Assembly (NCBI RefSeq): GCF_028769735.1
Contig: NC_088194.1
Coordinates: 876,319 to 940,318, forward strand
Direction: 5' to 3'
Source: Zonotrichia leucophrys gambelii
Lineage: Eukaryota > Chordata > Aves > Passeriformes > Passerellidae
DNA length: 64,000 bases
The first letter of the stretch is position 1. Each line of letters begins with the position of its first letter. The notes beneath the pieces were generated by a model. It had not been told where the DNA came from and did no database searches. It saw only the letters and a program-made list of their open reading frames with translations. Made by a program: the position numbers and the translations under genes. This document shows, piece after piece, positions 25,421 through 37,194 of the stretch.

Positions 25421-26270
25421 CAGACAGACAGGCATGGGGGGTCACCCAGCCCCGGTGACGCTGGGGATGAGGTAGAGGAGGGAGGCCGAGCTGGAGGAAA
25501 AACCGCCCCCCCCACACACACCCAGCATGACCCCAGCCAAGCTGTGCCCCCCAAGGGCTGGGGTCCCCTCCCTGCCACCCCCACACCCCCCAGGCCGGCT
25601 GATGCCCAGCACGGAGCCCACCCTGGCTGGTCCAGGCTGGCAGCATGGCATCCCCCACACCCCAAAAAACGTCCTGACAGAGGAGCTGGGACATGGAGGT
25701 GCCAGCCCCAGGAGGGTCTCTCGGCTGCCCTGCTCTCCAGAGGGGTCTCTGATGTGTGACAAGCTTGGGGACCCTGCTCGGTGCCTGGCACTACACAGCC
25801 ATGGTGCCACGTGCCCAGGTGGGCTCTGGCACACGGCACAGGGTCCCTGTGCCCAGCGTGGTGGGAGGAGCCCCTGCTCTCGGGGGTGTCCCCACGGCTC
25901 GGGGCAGCAGGGACAATGCTGCCTGGGTGGCTCAGGGAGGAGCCCCGGGGGACAGGGACTGTCACTGTCACCGCCCGCGCTCAGCCCTCCCTGTGCCCGC
26001 CGGGCCGGGGGCTGGGCAGGAGCTCCCCCCTTCTCCCCTCGGCTGGCGGCCGGCCAGCATTGTTCTCCTCGCCTCCTCCTCCTCCTCCTCCTCCTTCTCC
26101 TCCTCCTCCTCCCCCTGCAGCTGCAGCTGGCGCCGGAGCTTTCCTGGGTTCCAGGGGAGGGGGAGCTCCAACCCCACAGAGCCCCCCCGGCCTGGGCTCC
26201 CCTGGGCAGGGCTGGGGGGGTTTCACCCCCATCCCACTGCAGAGGGGAGCCTGGTCCAGCTCGTGGAGGG
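25421..26270. other. Unique intergenic sequence with a TCC tract
   Basis: Single-copy sequence apart from a CTC(CTC)n run at 26070-26120. No exon recognised. Confidence 0.5.
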
Positions 26271-26274
26271 GCAG

Positions 26275-26745
26275 GGGGTGTCTGGGATGCAGCTGCCCCC
26301 CATAGCAGGGTAATTTTTTGGGGGGGGTCCTCCTTATCAGCTCAGTAACCCAGCTCTGTGCCGGCTGGAATCACTCATGAGGTGAGTGCAGGGTTGAAGC
26401 TATTTGGGGTGAATCTGCCTCTGTTTGGGGTCTCCAGGGATGCTGGGATGATGCAGAGGGTCCTGGAAGCGACAAGGACAGGGAGAGGGACTGGGGGTAC
26501 CCACAGGGTCAAGATTGTGTCCAGACAGGGGAGAAGAGCAGAGGAACAAGGTTCTGGGATGCAGCTGCCCCCCATAGCAGGTAAGTTTTTGGGGGAAATC
26601 TCCCTTATCAGCACAGCAGCCCAGCTCTGTAGCGTGGCTAGAATCATCCATGAGGTGAGTGCAGGGTTGAAGCTGTTTGGGGTGAATCTGCCCCTGTTTG
26701 GGGTCTCCAGGGATGCTGGGATGATGCAGAGGGCCCAGGGGGGCT
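26275..26745. repeat. Tandem duplication, period 272 bp
   Basis: Two copies of about 190 bp start at 26281 and 26553 (TCTGGGATGCAGCTGCCCCC in both), separated by about 85 bp. Both carry the donor-like ATGAGGTGAGTGCAGG; the second also has AGCAGGTAAGT where the first reads AGCAGGGTAA. Confidence 0.88.
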
Positions 26746-26934
26746 GCAGGGCTGGCAGAGGGGGAAGGGAATGGGGCAGACCCCTCCCCAGCCAGGCCTG
26801 GGGGCTGGAGCGGGAGGAGCAGCCGGGGCAGGGAAGGCGGGAGCCGGAGCCGGCAGCGCCCGGTTGGGTAAGGATGGGGAAACTGAGGCACGCCCGGGAT
26901 CAAAGCGGGGCAGAGTCACTGCCCTGGGGCTGCT

Positions 26935-27700
26935 GCTGCCCCACGCTCAACCCCACAGCCTGCCCCATACACAGCCCAACGCTCAGCCCCACACCCTGCC
27001 CCACACCCTGCCCCATGTTCAACCCCACACCCTGCCCCACACTCTGCCCCACGCTCAACCCCACACCCTGCCCCATCCACAGCCCAACGCTCAGCCCCAC
27101 ACCCTGCCCCATGTTCAACCCCACACCCTGCCCCATGTTCAACCTCACACCCTGCCCCACACTCTGTCCCATGCTCAACCCCATAACCTGCCCCACACCC
27201 TGCCCCACAAACTGTCCCATGTTCAACCCCCTGTCCCACACCCTGCCCCACACCCTGCCCCACACTCAACCCCACACACTGTCCCACACTCTGCCCCAGG
27301 CTCAACCCCGTAACCCGCCCCACACCCTGTCCCAGGCTTAACCCCACACCCTGCCCCACAAACTGTCCCATGTTCAACCCCACAGCCTGTCCCACACCCA
27401 ACCCCACACCCTGCCCCAGGCACAACCCCATAACCTGCCCCACACCCTGTCCCAGGCTAAACCCCACACCCTGCCCCATGTTACACCCCACGGCCTGCCC
27501 CACACCCTGCCCCACAATCAACCCTGCACCCTTCCCCAGGCTCACCCCATAACCTGTCCCACATCCTGCCCCATGCTCAGCCCCACGCTGTCCCATGCTC
27601 AACTCCATAAACTGCCCCACACACTGTCCCAGGCTCTGTCCCACGTTCAACCACACACCCTGCCCCACAAACTGCCCCATGTTCAACCCCACACACCAAA
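26935..27700. repeat. ~25-bp C-rich minisatellite
   Basis: Units CACACCCTGCCCCATGTTCA followed by ACCC, about 30 copies, ending just downstream of the DNAJA poly(A) site. Confidence 0.94.
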
Positions 27701-27712
27701 TTGGGATTCGCA

Positions 27713-27718
27713 TTTAAT
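27713..27718 (-). terminator. Probable DNAJA poly(A) signal ATTAAA
   Basis: Minus-strand ATTAAA about 530 bp after the stop codon. The 3'UTR between holds a T-rich tract (A-runs on plus at 27760-27785). No canonical AATAAA is seen on the minus strand in this stretch. Confidence 0.55.
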
Positions 27719-28246
27719 GCCAAGTACAAAGTCACCACCCCCCCATCTCCGCCCCCCAAAAAAAAAACCAAAAAAAAAAGAAAAACTTCTAAAATTCTTC
27801 CAAAAATAAATTAAAGGAAAGGGACGGGTTCCCCCCAACCCCTCCTGTCCTGTGCAAAGAGAAAAGAGCCACCCCCTCTGCATCCCAGGCCTGAGCCAGG
27901 CTCCAGTAAGGAAAGAAATGGGCAAAGCAAGGAGCTGGGGCCCGGGCAGCAGGTCCCCAGGGTGGGGGTGGGACTGGGGCACTTCCCCTGCTCCCCACAC
28001 TGCAGATGGGGAAACTGAGGCAGGGGCAGCGGGTACCCCCTGTGTTACTGCTCCATTCCAGCAGCGGCAGCTGGAGCCCACCCCGTGCCCCCCACGGCAG
28101 GGCAGGGGGCTCACCCGGCAGGGCAGGGGGGCTCTGCCGGCTCTGTGGGGCCGGGGAAGGTGAAGTGCTGTCGGAAAGGCGCCCTATGTACATCCCTGAA
28201 GGTGGCAGCCCCTCCCCTGCCCCGCCTGCTCCCGGGCCCCAGCCCG

Positions 28247-31200
28247 CTATGAGGTCTGGCACTGCACATGCTGCCTCATCCCATCCTCGAAATCATCCTC
28301 GTGATAAGCTTCCCCCGTGTAGGGCCGCCGGCCCGGCCCGCTGTGAGCCGTGTAATCGCTGAGCTCCACCTCCTCCGTGTCCTCCGTGGCCATCACCTCC
28401 TCCTGCGGCGGGAAGAAGCCCTGCAGCTGCCGCAGGCGGTCCGTGGGGAGCCAGCCCGGCTCGGGGAACTTCACCTGAGGGCACACAGAGGAGCAACTTC
28501 ACCTGTGAGGCAGCTCGGGGAGGCCGCAGGTGGGAGATGTGGAGCAGTATCCTGCTCTAGCTCACCTCGAACTGCAGGATGAGTTTTCCTTTCTGGAAGG
28601 GGCTCCTGTAGACGGGCATGCCCTCGTTGGGGATGCACTTCAGGTCCCCAGGTCGGATCACATCACCTGAGAGACAGAGATGAGGGTGACCTGCTGTGCT
28701 GGCAGCTCCTGCTGTGATGGATTGGTCTCCTTGAGCTAGGTCTTATAAATTCTTGGAGATTTATCACACCCAAGATAGCTCAGCTACTTTAGAAGACATA
28801 AAATCAGCAGGATGGATTCTGTGGTAGTGTTGGGAAGGCAACACAACAAAACTCTTTACATAGAAAAACCAAGTCAGGTGCAAGAGGTTCTAAAACACTT
28901 CACCAAAGTGATTAGTTTCTTTGGGCTCTTCTTTTTCTAGTAAATTCCTTAGATGGGACTTTGTAGCTCCTGTCCAATTAGTCAGCCTTAAATTTGAGGT
29001 GAAATCCCCCCCCCACGAGGTGGGGACACCTCTTACAAGGCGTCTTTTTACCTAATTGAGGAGATTAATGGGCTTTTCTCCTTTTCAAGGAAACAAAGGA
29101 CAGTTTTGCCACTCCATCAACAGGGGGCACATCCCTGCGGTGCTGTGCCACTCCCAGGTGCTGAGTGCCCCTCACCTGGCGGGGAGGACACGAGCAGGGT
29201 GCGGTTGTCCAGGGTGTGGATCACCTGCCTGCACCCACACAGGGCGTCTGCCAGGCTGATCTCCCTCCTGACAATCAGGTCGTCACCGCTGCGCCGGAAA
29301 ACAGGATGTTCCTTCTGATCCAGCACGATGATGATGTCCCCGGGCTCCAGGCCGGGCACCTGGTCCCCTTCCTCGTGGAAGGTGATTTTCTGCCCGTCCT
29401 TCATGCCTGTGAGGGGAGTGAAGGAGGCTCAGAGCCCGTGTGGCGCTTTGGGGTGACCCCACCGCGCACGCAGCCGTGCCTCACCTTTATCCAGGTGCAC
29501 GCTGAGGATTTTCTTCTCCCGCACCACCTTGCGGCCGTTGCAGGTGAGGCAGCAGTCGCGGGGCCGGATCCACTCGCCCTGGCCCTGGCACTGCGAGCAC
29601 ACGGTCTGGATCTGCTGGATCATGCTGGGCCCCAGCTGGTGGATGCGAACCTCCATGCCCGAGCCGTGGCACTTGGGGCACCTCCTCTGGGCGCCCTCCC
29701 GCACCCCGCAGCCTGTGCCAGGGGGGGCAGGGGGTCAGATATTGGGTTAGGGGGTGTTGGGGCGGCCCCTCAGCCCCTCACTCACCTCCACACTTGCGGC
29801 AGATGATGTTTTTCTGCAGGGACAGCTTCCGTGTGGAGCCGTTGTACAGATCCTCGAGTGATACAGAGAGCTGGTGCACCACTGTCTTCCCTGGGCATGG
29901 GGAGAGCCTGGCTCAGCACCAGCCTTGTGCCAGCCCCAAACAGGCACTGGGCACTGCTCAGGCTCACCAGGTGAGCCAGCCCTGCTCCTTCCTCAAGGAC
30001 AAAGCAGGGACAGCTTCACTCCAAGCCTGGATGCCACCCTGGGGCAGTGGCGGGTCCCCAGCGTGGGCAGGGCACGGCTCCCACCCCAGGGCTCTCAGCC
30101 ACCCCCAGCTGCTCCAGATGACTCCCTCAGCCTCCTAATTGCCCTGCAATTAACTCCTGCCATCTCAGCAAGAAGCCGGCAGAGTCACCGTGTCCCTGTG
30201 ACCCAGGCCCGAGTCACCGGGCTGGCCCCGCGTCCTTGCTGCCACCCCGGGGCTGCTGCGGGGACTCAGCCCAGCCCCGGGGCCGGGGACGGCGGGGGAA
30301 AGCCGGGACAGGGACAGGGAAGGGCCCTTTGAAGAGAAAGTAATGAGGGTGGTGAGGAGCTGCAGCGGGCTGTGCCGCAGGGGCAGAGACGGCCTGGGGA
30401 GCCTGGCTGGATCCCTGAGCCAGTGCCCTGCTGGGGACCAGGCTCCTGTCACCCCTGAGCCAATGTCACACTGCATTTGGGTGCCAGTCCTTTTCCAGTC
30501 ATGCTTCCCAGCAGTCCCTTGTCCTCCAAACCAGCGCTGTGCTGGGCACCAGCCCTTTCCCACCGAGAGGTCCCAGCAGGTTTGTCACCTCCTCACCACG
30601 CTGGGCACCAGCCCCATCCCACCAAAAGGTCCCAGCAGGTTTGTCACCTCCTGTCACCTCACAGTGCTCCCACCAAGAGGTGCCAGCAGGTTTGTCACCT
30701 CCTTATGGTGCTGATCACCAACCCCCTCCCACCAAAATGTCCCAGCAAGTTCGTCACCTTTTCATGGTGCTGGGCACCAGCCCCCTCCCACCAAAAGGTC
30801 CCAGCAAGTTTGTCGCCTCCTGAGTGACCACCATGCTCCAGACCCAAAAGGTCCCAGCAGGCTGTCACCTCCTGTCACCTCCTCCCATCAAGAAGTGCCA
30901 GCAGAGTTGTCACCTCCTCATGGTGCTGGCCGCCCTCCCACCCACCCCAGGGTCACAGCAAGTCCCTCATCCCTCACCCCTCACCTCTCCTGTCCGCCCG
31001 GCCTCGCATCCTCACTCCCCCTCCAAAGAAGAGGTCGAAGATGTCCATGGGGGAGCCGAAGCCGCCGCCTCCCCCGCGGCCCCCCAGGCCTCCCTCCTTC
31101 ATGGCTCGCTCTCCTCCGCGGTCGTACAGCGCCCGTTTGTGGGCGTCCGACAGCACCTCGTAGGCCTGCGAGATCTGCTTGAACTGGGGAGGGCACAGAG

Positions 31201-31384
31201 GGGTCAGCTGGGCATGGGGGGCTCGGGGAGGGGCCGGGGGGGCCGCACGTACCCGCTCGCCCTCGCTGGGGTTCTTGTCGGGGTGGTAGCGCAGTGCCAG
31301 GCGCCGGTATGCCCGCTTGATCTCGTCCAGGCTGGCGCCCGGCCGCACGCCCAGCAGGTCGTAGTAACCCGTCTCCTTCACCAT
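28247..31384 (-). CDS. Class A DnaJ/Hsp40 co-chaperone, DNAJA1/DNAJA4-like
   Basis: Seven coding exons join in phase to 407 residues: 31384-31253, 31183-30985, 29890-29786, 29712-29485, 29406-29176, 28666-28566 and 28474-28247. The J domain starts [13 protein letters not shown] with HPD at 34-36. A Gly/Phe region follows ([20 protein letters not shown]). The zinc-binding region has CRKCGGCG (141-148), [16 protein letters not shown] and CLTCNGRK. The C-terminal substrate domain has DNRTLLVSS and [14 protein letters not shown]. The last residues CQTS are a CaaX box for farnesylation, identical to DNAJA1. Expected role: it stimulates Hsp70 ATPase and delivers clients in cytosol and at membranes. 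Sequence alone does not settle whether it is DNAJA1, DNAJA4 or a third paralog; position argues for a third. A non-coding first exon ends at 32436. Confidence 0.93.
28730..29126 (+). mobile_element. Dispersed LTR-like repeat, copy 1, in a DNAJA intron
   Basis: AT-richer block sharing long stretches with 39725-40265 and with the reverse complement of 60430-60865 (for example ACACCCAAGATAGCTCAGCT and AGAAAAACCAAG). It ends CACTCCATCAACA. No protein-coding part, so it is probably a solo LTR. I could not find a clear target-site duplication. Confidence 0.6.
30530..30925. repeat. ~57-bp minisatellite in a DNAJA intron
   Basis: About seven units with CACCAAAAGGTCCCAGCAGG and TTTGTCACCTCCTCA, in the intron between the J-domain exon and the KTVVHQ exon. 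Confidence 0.88.
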
Positions 31385-31394
31385 CTTCCCGGCT

Positions 31395-33000
31395 GCTGTG
31401 ACGTGCTGGGACAGGACAGGGCTGTGAGTGTGGCACTGCCACCCGGCCAGAGCTCTGAGTGACCCCAAAACCCCGCTGGGTGAGCCCTGCTGGCCCCTGC
31501 CTCAGTTTCCCCACAGTGAGACAGGGAGTGGTGACAACAACGCGACAGACAAACCCCGCACGAGGCTCCTGCGAGTGTGGGGCTGGACCCCAAATCCCAT
31601 TCCCACAAAAGGCTTTGATCCCTGCTGTCCCTCATGCACAGCCCTGCCTCAGTTTCCCCGCAGTGGGACAGAGTGGTGACAACAACCGCACACAGAACTC
31701 CTGCAAGTGGACCCCAAGTCCCGTCCCCTCAAAATGCTTTGATCCCTGGTGTCCCTCATGCACTTGGGTGACAGGGGATGTCCGAACCGGTGCCACCGGG
31801 GACAGCCGGGCACCGCAAGGGGGTCCGGCAGTGAGGGGCGGGCTCGGGGGTGCCGTGTCCCCCCCCGGGCCGTGTGTCACAGCCGATAAGCCCCGCGTGG
31901 GGTGGGGACTCGTTTATCTTGCGACGCGGGGAGCGCTCGGGTAAATAACCCCGGCTTCCCACTGCGGACCGGGTCCGGGGACCGCAGCGGGGTCTGTCCC
32001 CCGGGGCCGGGCCGGTCCGGTCCAAGCTGAGATCCCCTTGGTTGGAACGGGGTCTGTCCCCCGGGACCGGGCCCCTCAGGCCGGGTCGCTCCAGCGGAAG
32101 AACCCCGTGAGGAGCGGTTCAGCCCCTCAGGTCGCGCACCGGGGGTACCGGGCAGAGGTGACACGGTGACAGCCCGTCCACAGCCGCGGAGGTCCCCACA
32201 CCTCACACCGGAGCGGAGGAGCGGACTCGAACCCGGTACTCCCGGAGGAGGGGTCGCCTCAGATCCCCCCCGGAGCCCTGCAGGCCCTCAGGGCACCCCG
32301 AGCAGCCGCCTACAGGGTTGTGCGGGGCGGGCCCCCACAGACACGGGCAGGGCGGGGGTCGCAGGGAGGTTGGGGAGGTCCCGGAGGGCTCCGGGGGTCG
32401 CGGCGGGGTCCCGGGGCCGCCCCCCCCTCACTCACCGCCGCCGCCGCTCCGCCGCCGTCTCCGAACTCTCTGGAAGCCGCCGCAGTAACCCCACCCCCTC
32501 CGCGCTGCACGCCGCGCCCATTGGTGGAAACGCCCTCCTGCGCCCGCCCATCACCCTGCGGGCCCGGCGCTGATTGGCTAGGGGCGGTGCTTGCCCGCTC
32601 GGGAGGCGGGGCGCCGCTTCGCCTTGCGATTGGATAAGAGAGCGGCTGGGTGTTGACTCCTTGTCTCTCATTGGCTGGGAGCGGGTGGCCAATCAGAGGG
32701 GAGAGTAGGGGGTGCAGGTGTGGTGCGCATCCGGCAGGGGGCGCGCGGGGCTCGCGGAGGGCGGGGCAGTGGGCGGGGCCAACACAGTGGGCGGGGCCAA
32801 AGGGGCGTAGTTATATGCTGGGCGTGGTAGTGGGCGTGGCCTGGGTGGGGGGCCATGGGCGTGACCCTGGGGTAGTTTCGGGGTGCTGGGGTGGGAACGC
32901 CGGGAGTTCTGGGGGGGCTCAGGGGTCTCAGGGGAGGCTGGAGGAGCCCCCAGGAGTTTTGGGGGTCCCAGGGACTGTTCTGGGGGTCCTGGATGGTCCC
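31395..33000. promoter_or_regulatory. DNAJA first intron, non-coding exon 1 and CpG-island promoter
   Basis: The first exon appears to end at 32436 on the minus strand with GCGGCG|GTGAGTG. Splicing would go to an AG just upstream of the ATG (CACGTCACAG|CAGCCGGGAAG before 31384). The upstream DNA is a CpG island with five CCAAT boxes (ATTGG on plus at 32520, 32573, 32629, 32670; CCAAT at 32689) and GC boxes near 32580, 32605 and 32770. No TATA box seen. Confidence 0.75.
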
Positions 33001-33059
33001 AGGGGGATCCTGGGTGTTCCTGATTGTGCTCCCCTTCCCCAAATGGGGTTTGTTAGCAG

Positions 33060-33450
33060 GGGAGGGGGGAAGAGTGGGGACGGATCTGAGGGCTCTGGGA
33101 ACTGGGGGGTCTGAACTGGGGAACCAGGGTCTGTTTGGGGGGGCAGGGGAGCAGAACTGGGGGTCTGGGGTCTCTCCAGGGGTCACAATTGGGGATCTGG
33201 GGTCTTTCCAGAGGGCAGAAGTGGGAGCTGGGAGCTGAACCAGGGGCAGAACTGGGGGCTGGGGTCTGGCCAGGGGGTCTGGGGTCTCTCCAGGGGTCAG
33301 AACTGGGGGTCTGGGGTCTGTCCATGGGCCTGAATTAGGGGGCTGGGGTCTGTACAGAGAGCAGAACTGGGAGCTGGGGTCTCTTAAGGGGTCAGAACTG
33401 CGTTCTGGGGTCTGGCCAGGGGGCAGAATTGGGGGTCTGGGGTCTGAACC
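33060..33450. repeat. ~25-bp minisatellite
   Basis: Units of GGTCTGGGGTCTCTCCAGGG and GCAGAACTGGG, about 14 copies. Confidence 0.85.
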
Positions 33451-33914
33451 AGGATCTGGGACCCCCTGTTCCCTTTGTGCCCACCCAGGGGGGACAGTGG
33501 GGGGGGTCAGGGTCTCTCCTCCAGCACCCCCCCCCCCCCAAAGGCTGCTCAGGCATTTCTGGTGCCCCCCTGAGCCCCCACTGTGGCCTCAGGCTCAGCT
33601 GGGGTCTGACCAGGGACCCTTGGAGGAGGAGGAGGAGGAAGGTTCCAGAGGTTCTGGTGGGCTTTGGGGGTGCTGGGACCCCCTCCCCGCACTCCAGCCC
33701 AGCCCTGCTGCCCCCCCCCAGACACATTTGGCCAGGCTGGGCCCCTCTGGCTCCCGGGGGGTTCAGGGTGGGCTGGGGGGTCCTGCAGGGATCAATCCCC
33801 CCCCCGGCTGTAACCCAAGCCCTGCAGCAGCTGCTGCCCCACAGGAGCCCCGGGGCAGCTGAGCCCGGAATCCCGGAGAATTCCAGCCTGAGGTGCCCCG
33901 GGGCACTGGGAGGG
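33451..33914. other. Unique intergenic sequence between arrays
   Basis: Single-copy, GC-rich, with a GGAGGAGGAGGAGG tract near 33625. No exon recognised. Confidence 0.45.
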
Positions 33915-35295
33915 GCCCCCGAACTGGGAGTGGGGGCTCTGAACTGGGAATGGGGCCCTGAACTGGGAATGGGCTCCCCGAACTGGGAATGGGGATTCTA
34001 AACTGGGAATGAGGGCTCTGAACTGGGAGTGGGGGCTCTGAACTGGGAATGGGGGCTCTGAACTGGGAATGGGGCCCTGAACTGGGAATGGGGCTCTGAA
34101 CTGGGAATGGGGGCTCTGAACTGGGAATGGGGCCCTGAACTGGGAGTGGAGGCTCTGAACTGGTAATGAGGGCTGTGAACTGGGAATGGGGCCCTGGACT
34201 GGGAATGGGGGCTCTGAACTGGGAGTGGAGGCTCTGAACTGGGAATGGGGCCCTGAACTGGGAATGGGGGCTCTGAACTGGGAATGGGGTCCCTGAACTG
34301 GGAATGGGGATTCTAAACTGGGAATGAGGGCTCTGAACTGAGAGTGGGGGCTCTGAACTGGGAATGGGGGCTCTGAACTGGGAATGGGGTCCCTAAACTG
34401 GGAATGGGGTTTCTAAACCGGGAATGTAATTTCTAAACTGGAAATGGGGTCTCTGAACTGGGAATGGGGGCCCTGAACTGAGAATGGGATTTCTAAATTG
34501 GGAATGGAATGTCTAAATTGGGAATGGGATTTCTAAACTGGGAATGGGATCTCTAAACTGGGAATGGAGTTTCTAAACTGGAAATGGGGTTTTGAAAATG
34601 GGAATGGGCTTTCTAAACTGGGCACATGGTTCCCAAATGGGGAATGGGCTCTTTGAACTGGGAATGGGGTTTCTAAACTGGGAATGGAGTTTCTAAACTG
34701 GAAATGGGGTTTTGAAAATGGGAATGGGCTTTCTAAACTGGGAATGGAATTTCTAAACTGGGAATGGGGTCTCTGAACTGGGAATGGGGTTTCTAAACTG
34801 GGAATGGAATTTCTAAATTGGGAATGGGGTTTCTAAACTGGGAATGGGGTCTCTAAACTGGGAATGGGGTTCCTAAACTGGGAATGGGGTTCCTAAACTG
34901 GGAATGGAGTTTCTAAACTGGGAATGGAGTTTCTAAACTGGGAATGGGGATTCTAAACCAGGCAACCAACTGGGAACAGAGTCCCCAAGCTGGGCACAGG
35001 GTTCCCAAACTGGGAATGGGATTCTTAAACTGGGAATGGAGTCCCCAAACTGGGAATGGAGTCCTTAAACTGGGTACATGGTTCCCAAACTGGGAGTGGG
35101 CTGTGTAAAATGGGAATGGGGTTTTTAAACTGGGAATGGGATTTCTAAATTGGGAGTGGGGTCCTTAAACTGGGAATGGGGTCTCTGAACTGGGAATGGA
35201 GTCCTCAAACTGGGAATGGAGGCTCCAAACTGGGAATGGGGTCCTTAAACTGGGAATGAGCCCCAAACTGGGCATGAGCCCCCAAACTGGGAATG
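33915..35295. repeat. ~20-bp minisatellite, 1.4 kb
   Basis: About 70 copies of GAACTGGGAATGGGGGCTCT, shifting to TTCTAAACTGGGAATGGGGT in the right part. Confidence 0.95.
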
Positions 35296-35754
35296 AGCCC
35301 CCAGCCCCTCTGTTGGGGACAAGGGGCTGGAGCCAAGGGCCCTTCCTGTCCCTTCCTGTCCCCTCCTGTCCCTCCCAGCTGGATCCGGTGGCCAGCGGTG
35401 ACTCAGGGCTGGCTGCTGTCACATCCTGTCCCCAGCACGTGCCCCTGGCCTGGCACGGTGCCCCCCAAACCTCCCCTGGGCACCGGGAGCGGGTTTGGCA
35501 CAGGGCTCAGGGCCAGCCCTGGGTGGGGGGACACAGCCCCACTGTCCCAGTGCCACCTGTGCTTGTCCAGCTGTGCTGAGTCACCTCCACGCTCGCTGTG
35601 CCCACCCCGGATGTGCCCCAAAATCAGGGGGGGCTCTGGGGGGGCTCATCCTCCCCCCACCCTCAGCTCATCCCCACCCTGGCTGTGGCTGGGCCCGGGT
35701 GAGAAGGGAAACTGAGGCACGGTGCTGGTGTGTGGGAGCTGGATGGGGTTTCTC

Positions 35755-37080
35755 CCCAGCCCGTGTGCCCATGTGTCACACCCTTGTGCCACACCCCCAT
35801 GTCCATGTGCCACCCCCGTGTCCCTGTGCCACACCCAGTGCCCATGTGCCACACCCCATGTCCCTGTGCCACACCCAGTGCCCATGTGCCCATGTGCCAC
35901 ACCCATGTCCCTGTGTCACACCCAGTGTCCCTGTGCCACCCCCGTGTCCCTGTGCCACACTCAGTGCCCATGTGTCACACCCATGTGCCACACTCCTTGT
36001 CCCTGTGCCACCCCCATGTGCCACACCCCATGCTTGTGTGTCACACCCATTTCCCTGTGCCACACCCATGTGCCACGCCCCGTACTTGTGTGTCACACCC
36101 ATGTCCCTGTGCCACACCCATTTCTCTGTGCCACACTCTGTGTGCTCCTGCGCCACCCCCAGTGTCCTTGTGCCACCCCCATGTCCCTGTGCCACACCAC
36201 TGCCCACACCCGTGTGTCACACTCTGTGTCCTTGTGCCACACCCCGTGTCCCTGTGCCACCCCCATGTCCCTGTGCCACACCCATGTGCCACACCCTGTG
36301 CTTGTGTGTCACACCCTGTGTGCTCCTGTGCCACACCCCATGCCCCTGTGCCACACCCATGTGCCACACCTATGTCTGTGTGCCATACCCCATGCCCCTG
36401 TGCCACACCCCGTATGCTCCTGTGCCAATCCTGTCTCTGCGCCACACCCCGTGTACCACACCCAGTGTCCCTGTGCCACACCCTGTGTGCTCCTGTGCCA
36501 CACCCATGTGCCACACCTCATGTCCCTGTCCCACACCTGTGTGCCACATCCTGTGTGCCACACCCCGTGCGTCCCTCTGCCACCCCCCGTGTTCTCTTGT
36601 GCCAAACCCATGTGCCACCCCCAGTGTCCCTGTACCACACTCTGTGTTCCCCTGTGCCACCCCCGTGTCCTTGTGCCACAGCCATGTGCCACACCTATGT
36701 TCCTGTGCCACATCTGTGTCCCTGTGCCACACCCCATGTGCCACACCCCTGTGCCACAACCGTGTCCCTGTGCCACATCCCGTGTGCCCCTGTGCCACAG
36801 CCCGTGTGTACCTGTGTCACACCTCATGTCCCTGTGCCACACCCCGTGTGCCACACCCAGTGTGTCCCTGTGCCAATTCTGTGTCCCTGTGCCACACCCA
36901 TGAGCCATACCCCACGTGCTCCTGTGCCAATCCTGTGTCCCTGTGCCACCTTCCCCGTGTGCTCCTGTGCCACACCTGTGCGCCATCCCCCTTGTCCCTG
37001 TGTGCCACACCCCTGTGCCACACCCAGTGCCCATGTGCCAATCCCATGTGTCCCACATTCTGTGTCCCTGTGCCACACCG
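35755..37080. repeat. CCACACCCATGTCCCTGTG minisatellite, 1.3 kb
   Basis: Units of about 17-21 bp made of CCCTGTGCCACACCC and CATGTGCCACACC words. All six frames are largely open, giving long spurious ORFs. Confidence 0.95.
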
Positions 37081-37194
37081 GGGACAATCATCAGCCCAGG
37101 ATCGGGGAAACGTTGTCCCAGGGGGAATTTGTGCCCCCAGGAATGGAAACACCAACCCGGGGTGGGGAGGATGAATCAGTTTGGGAATGGGAAG

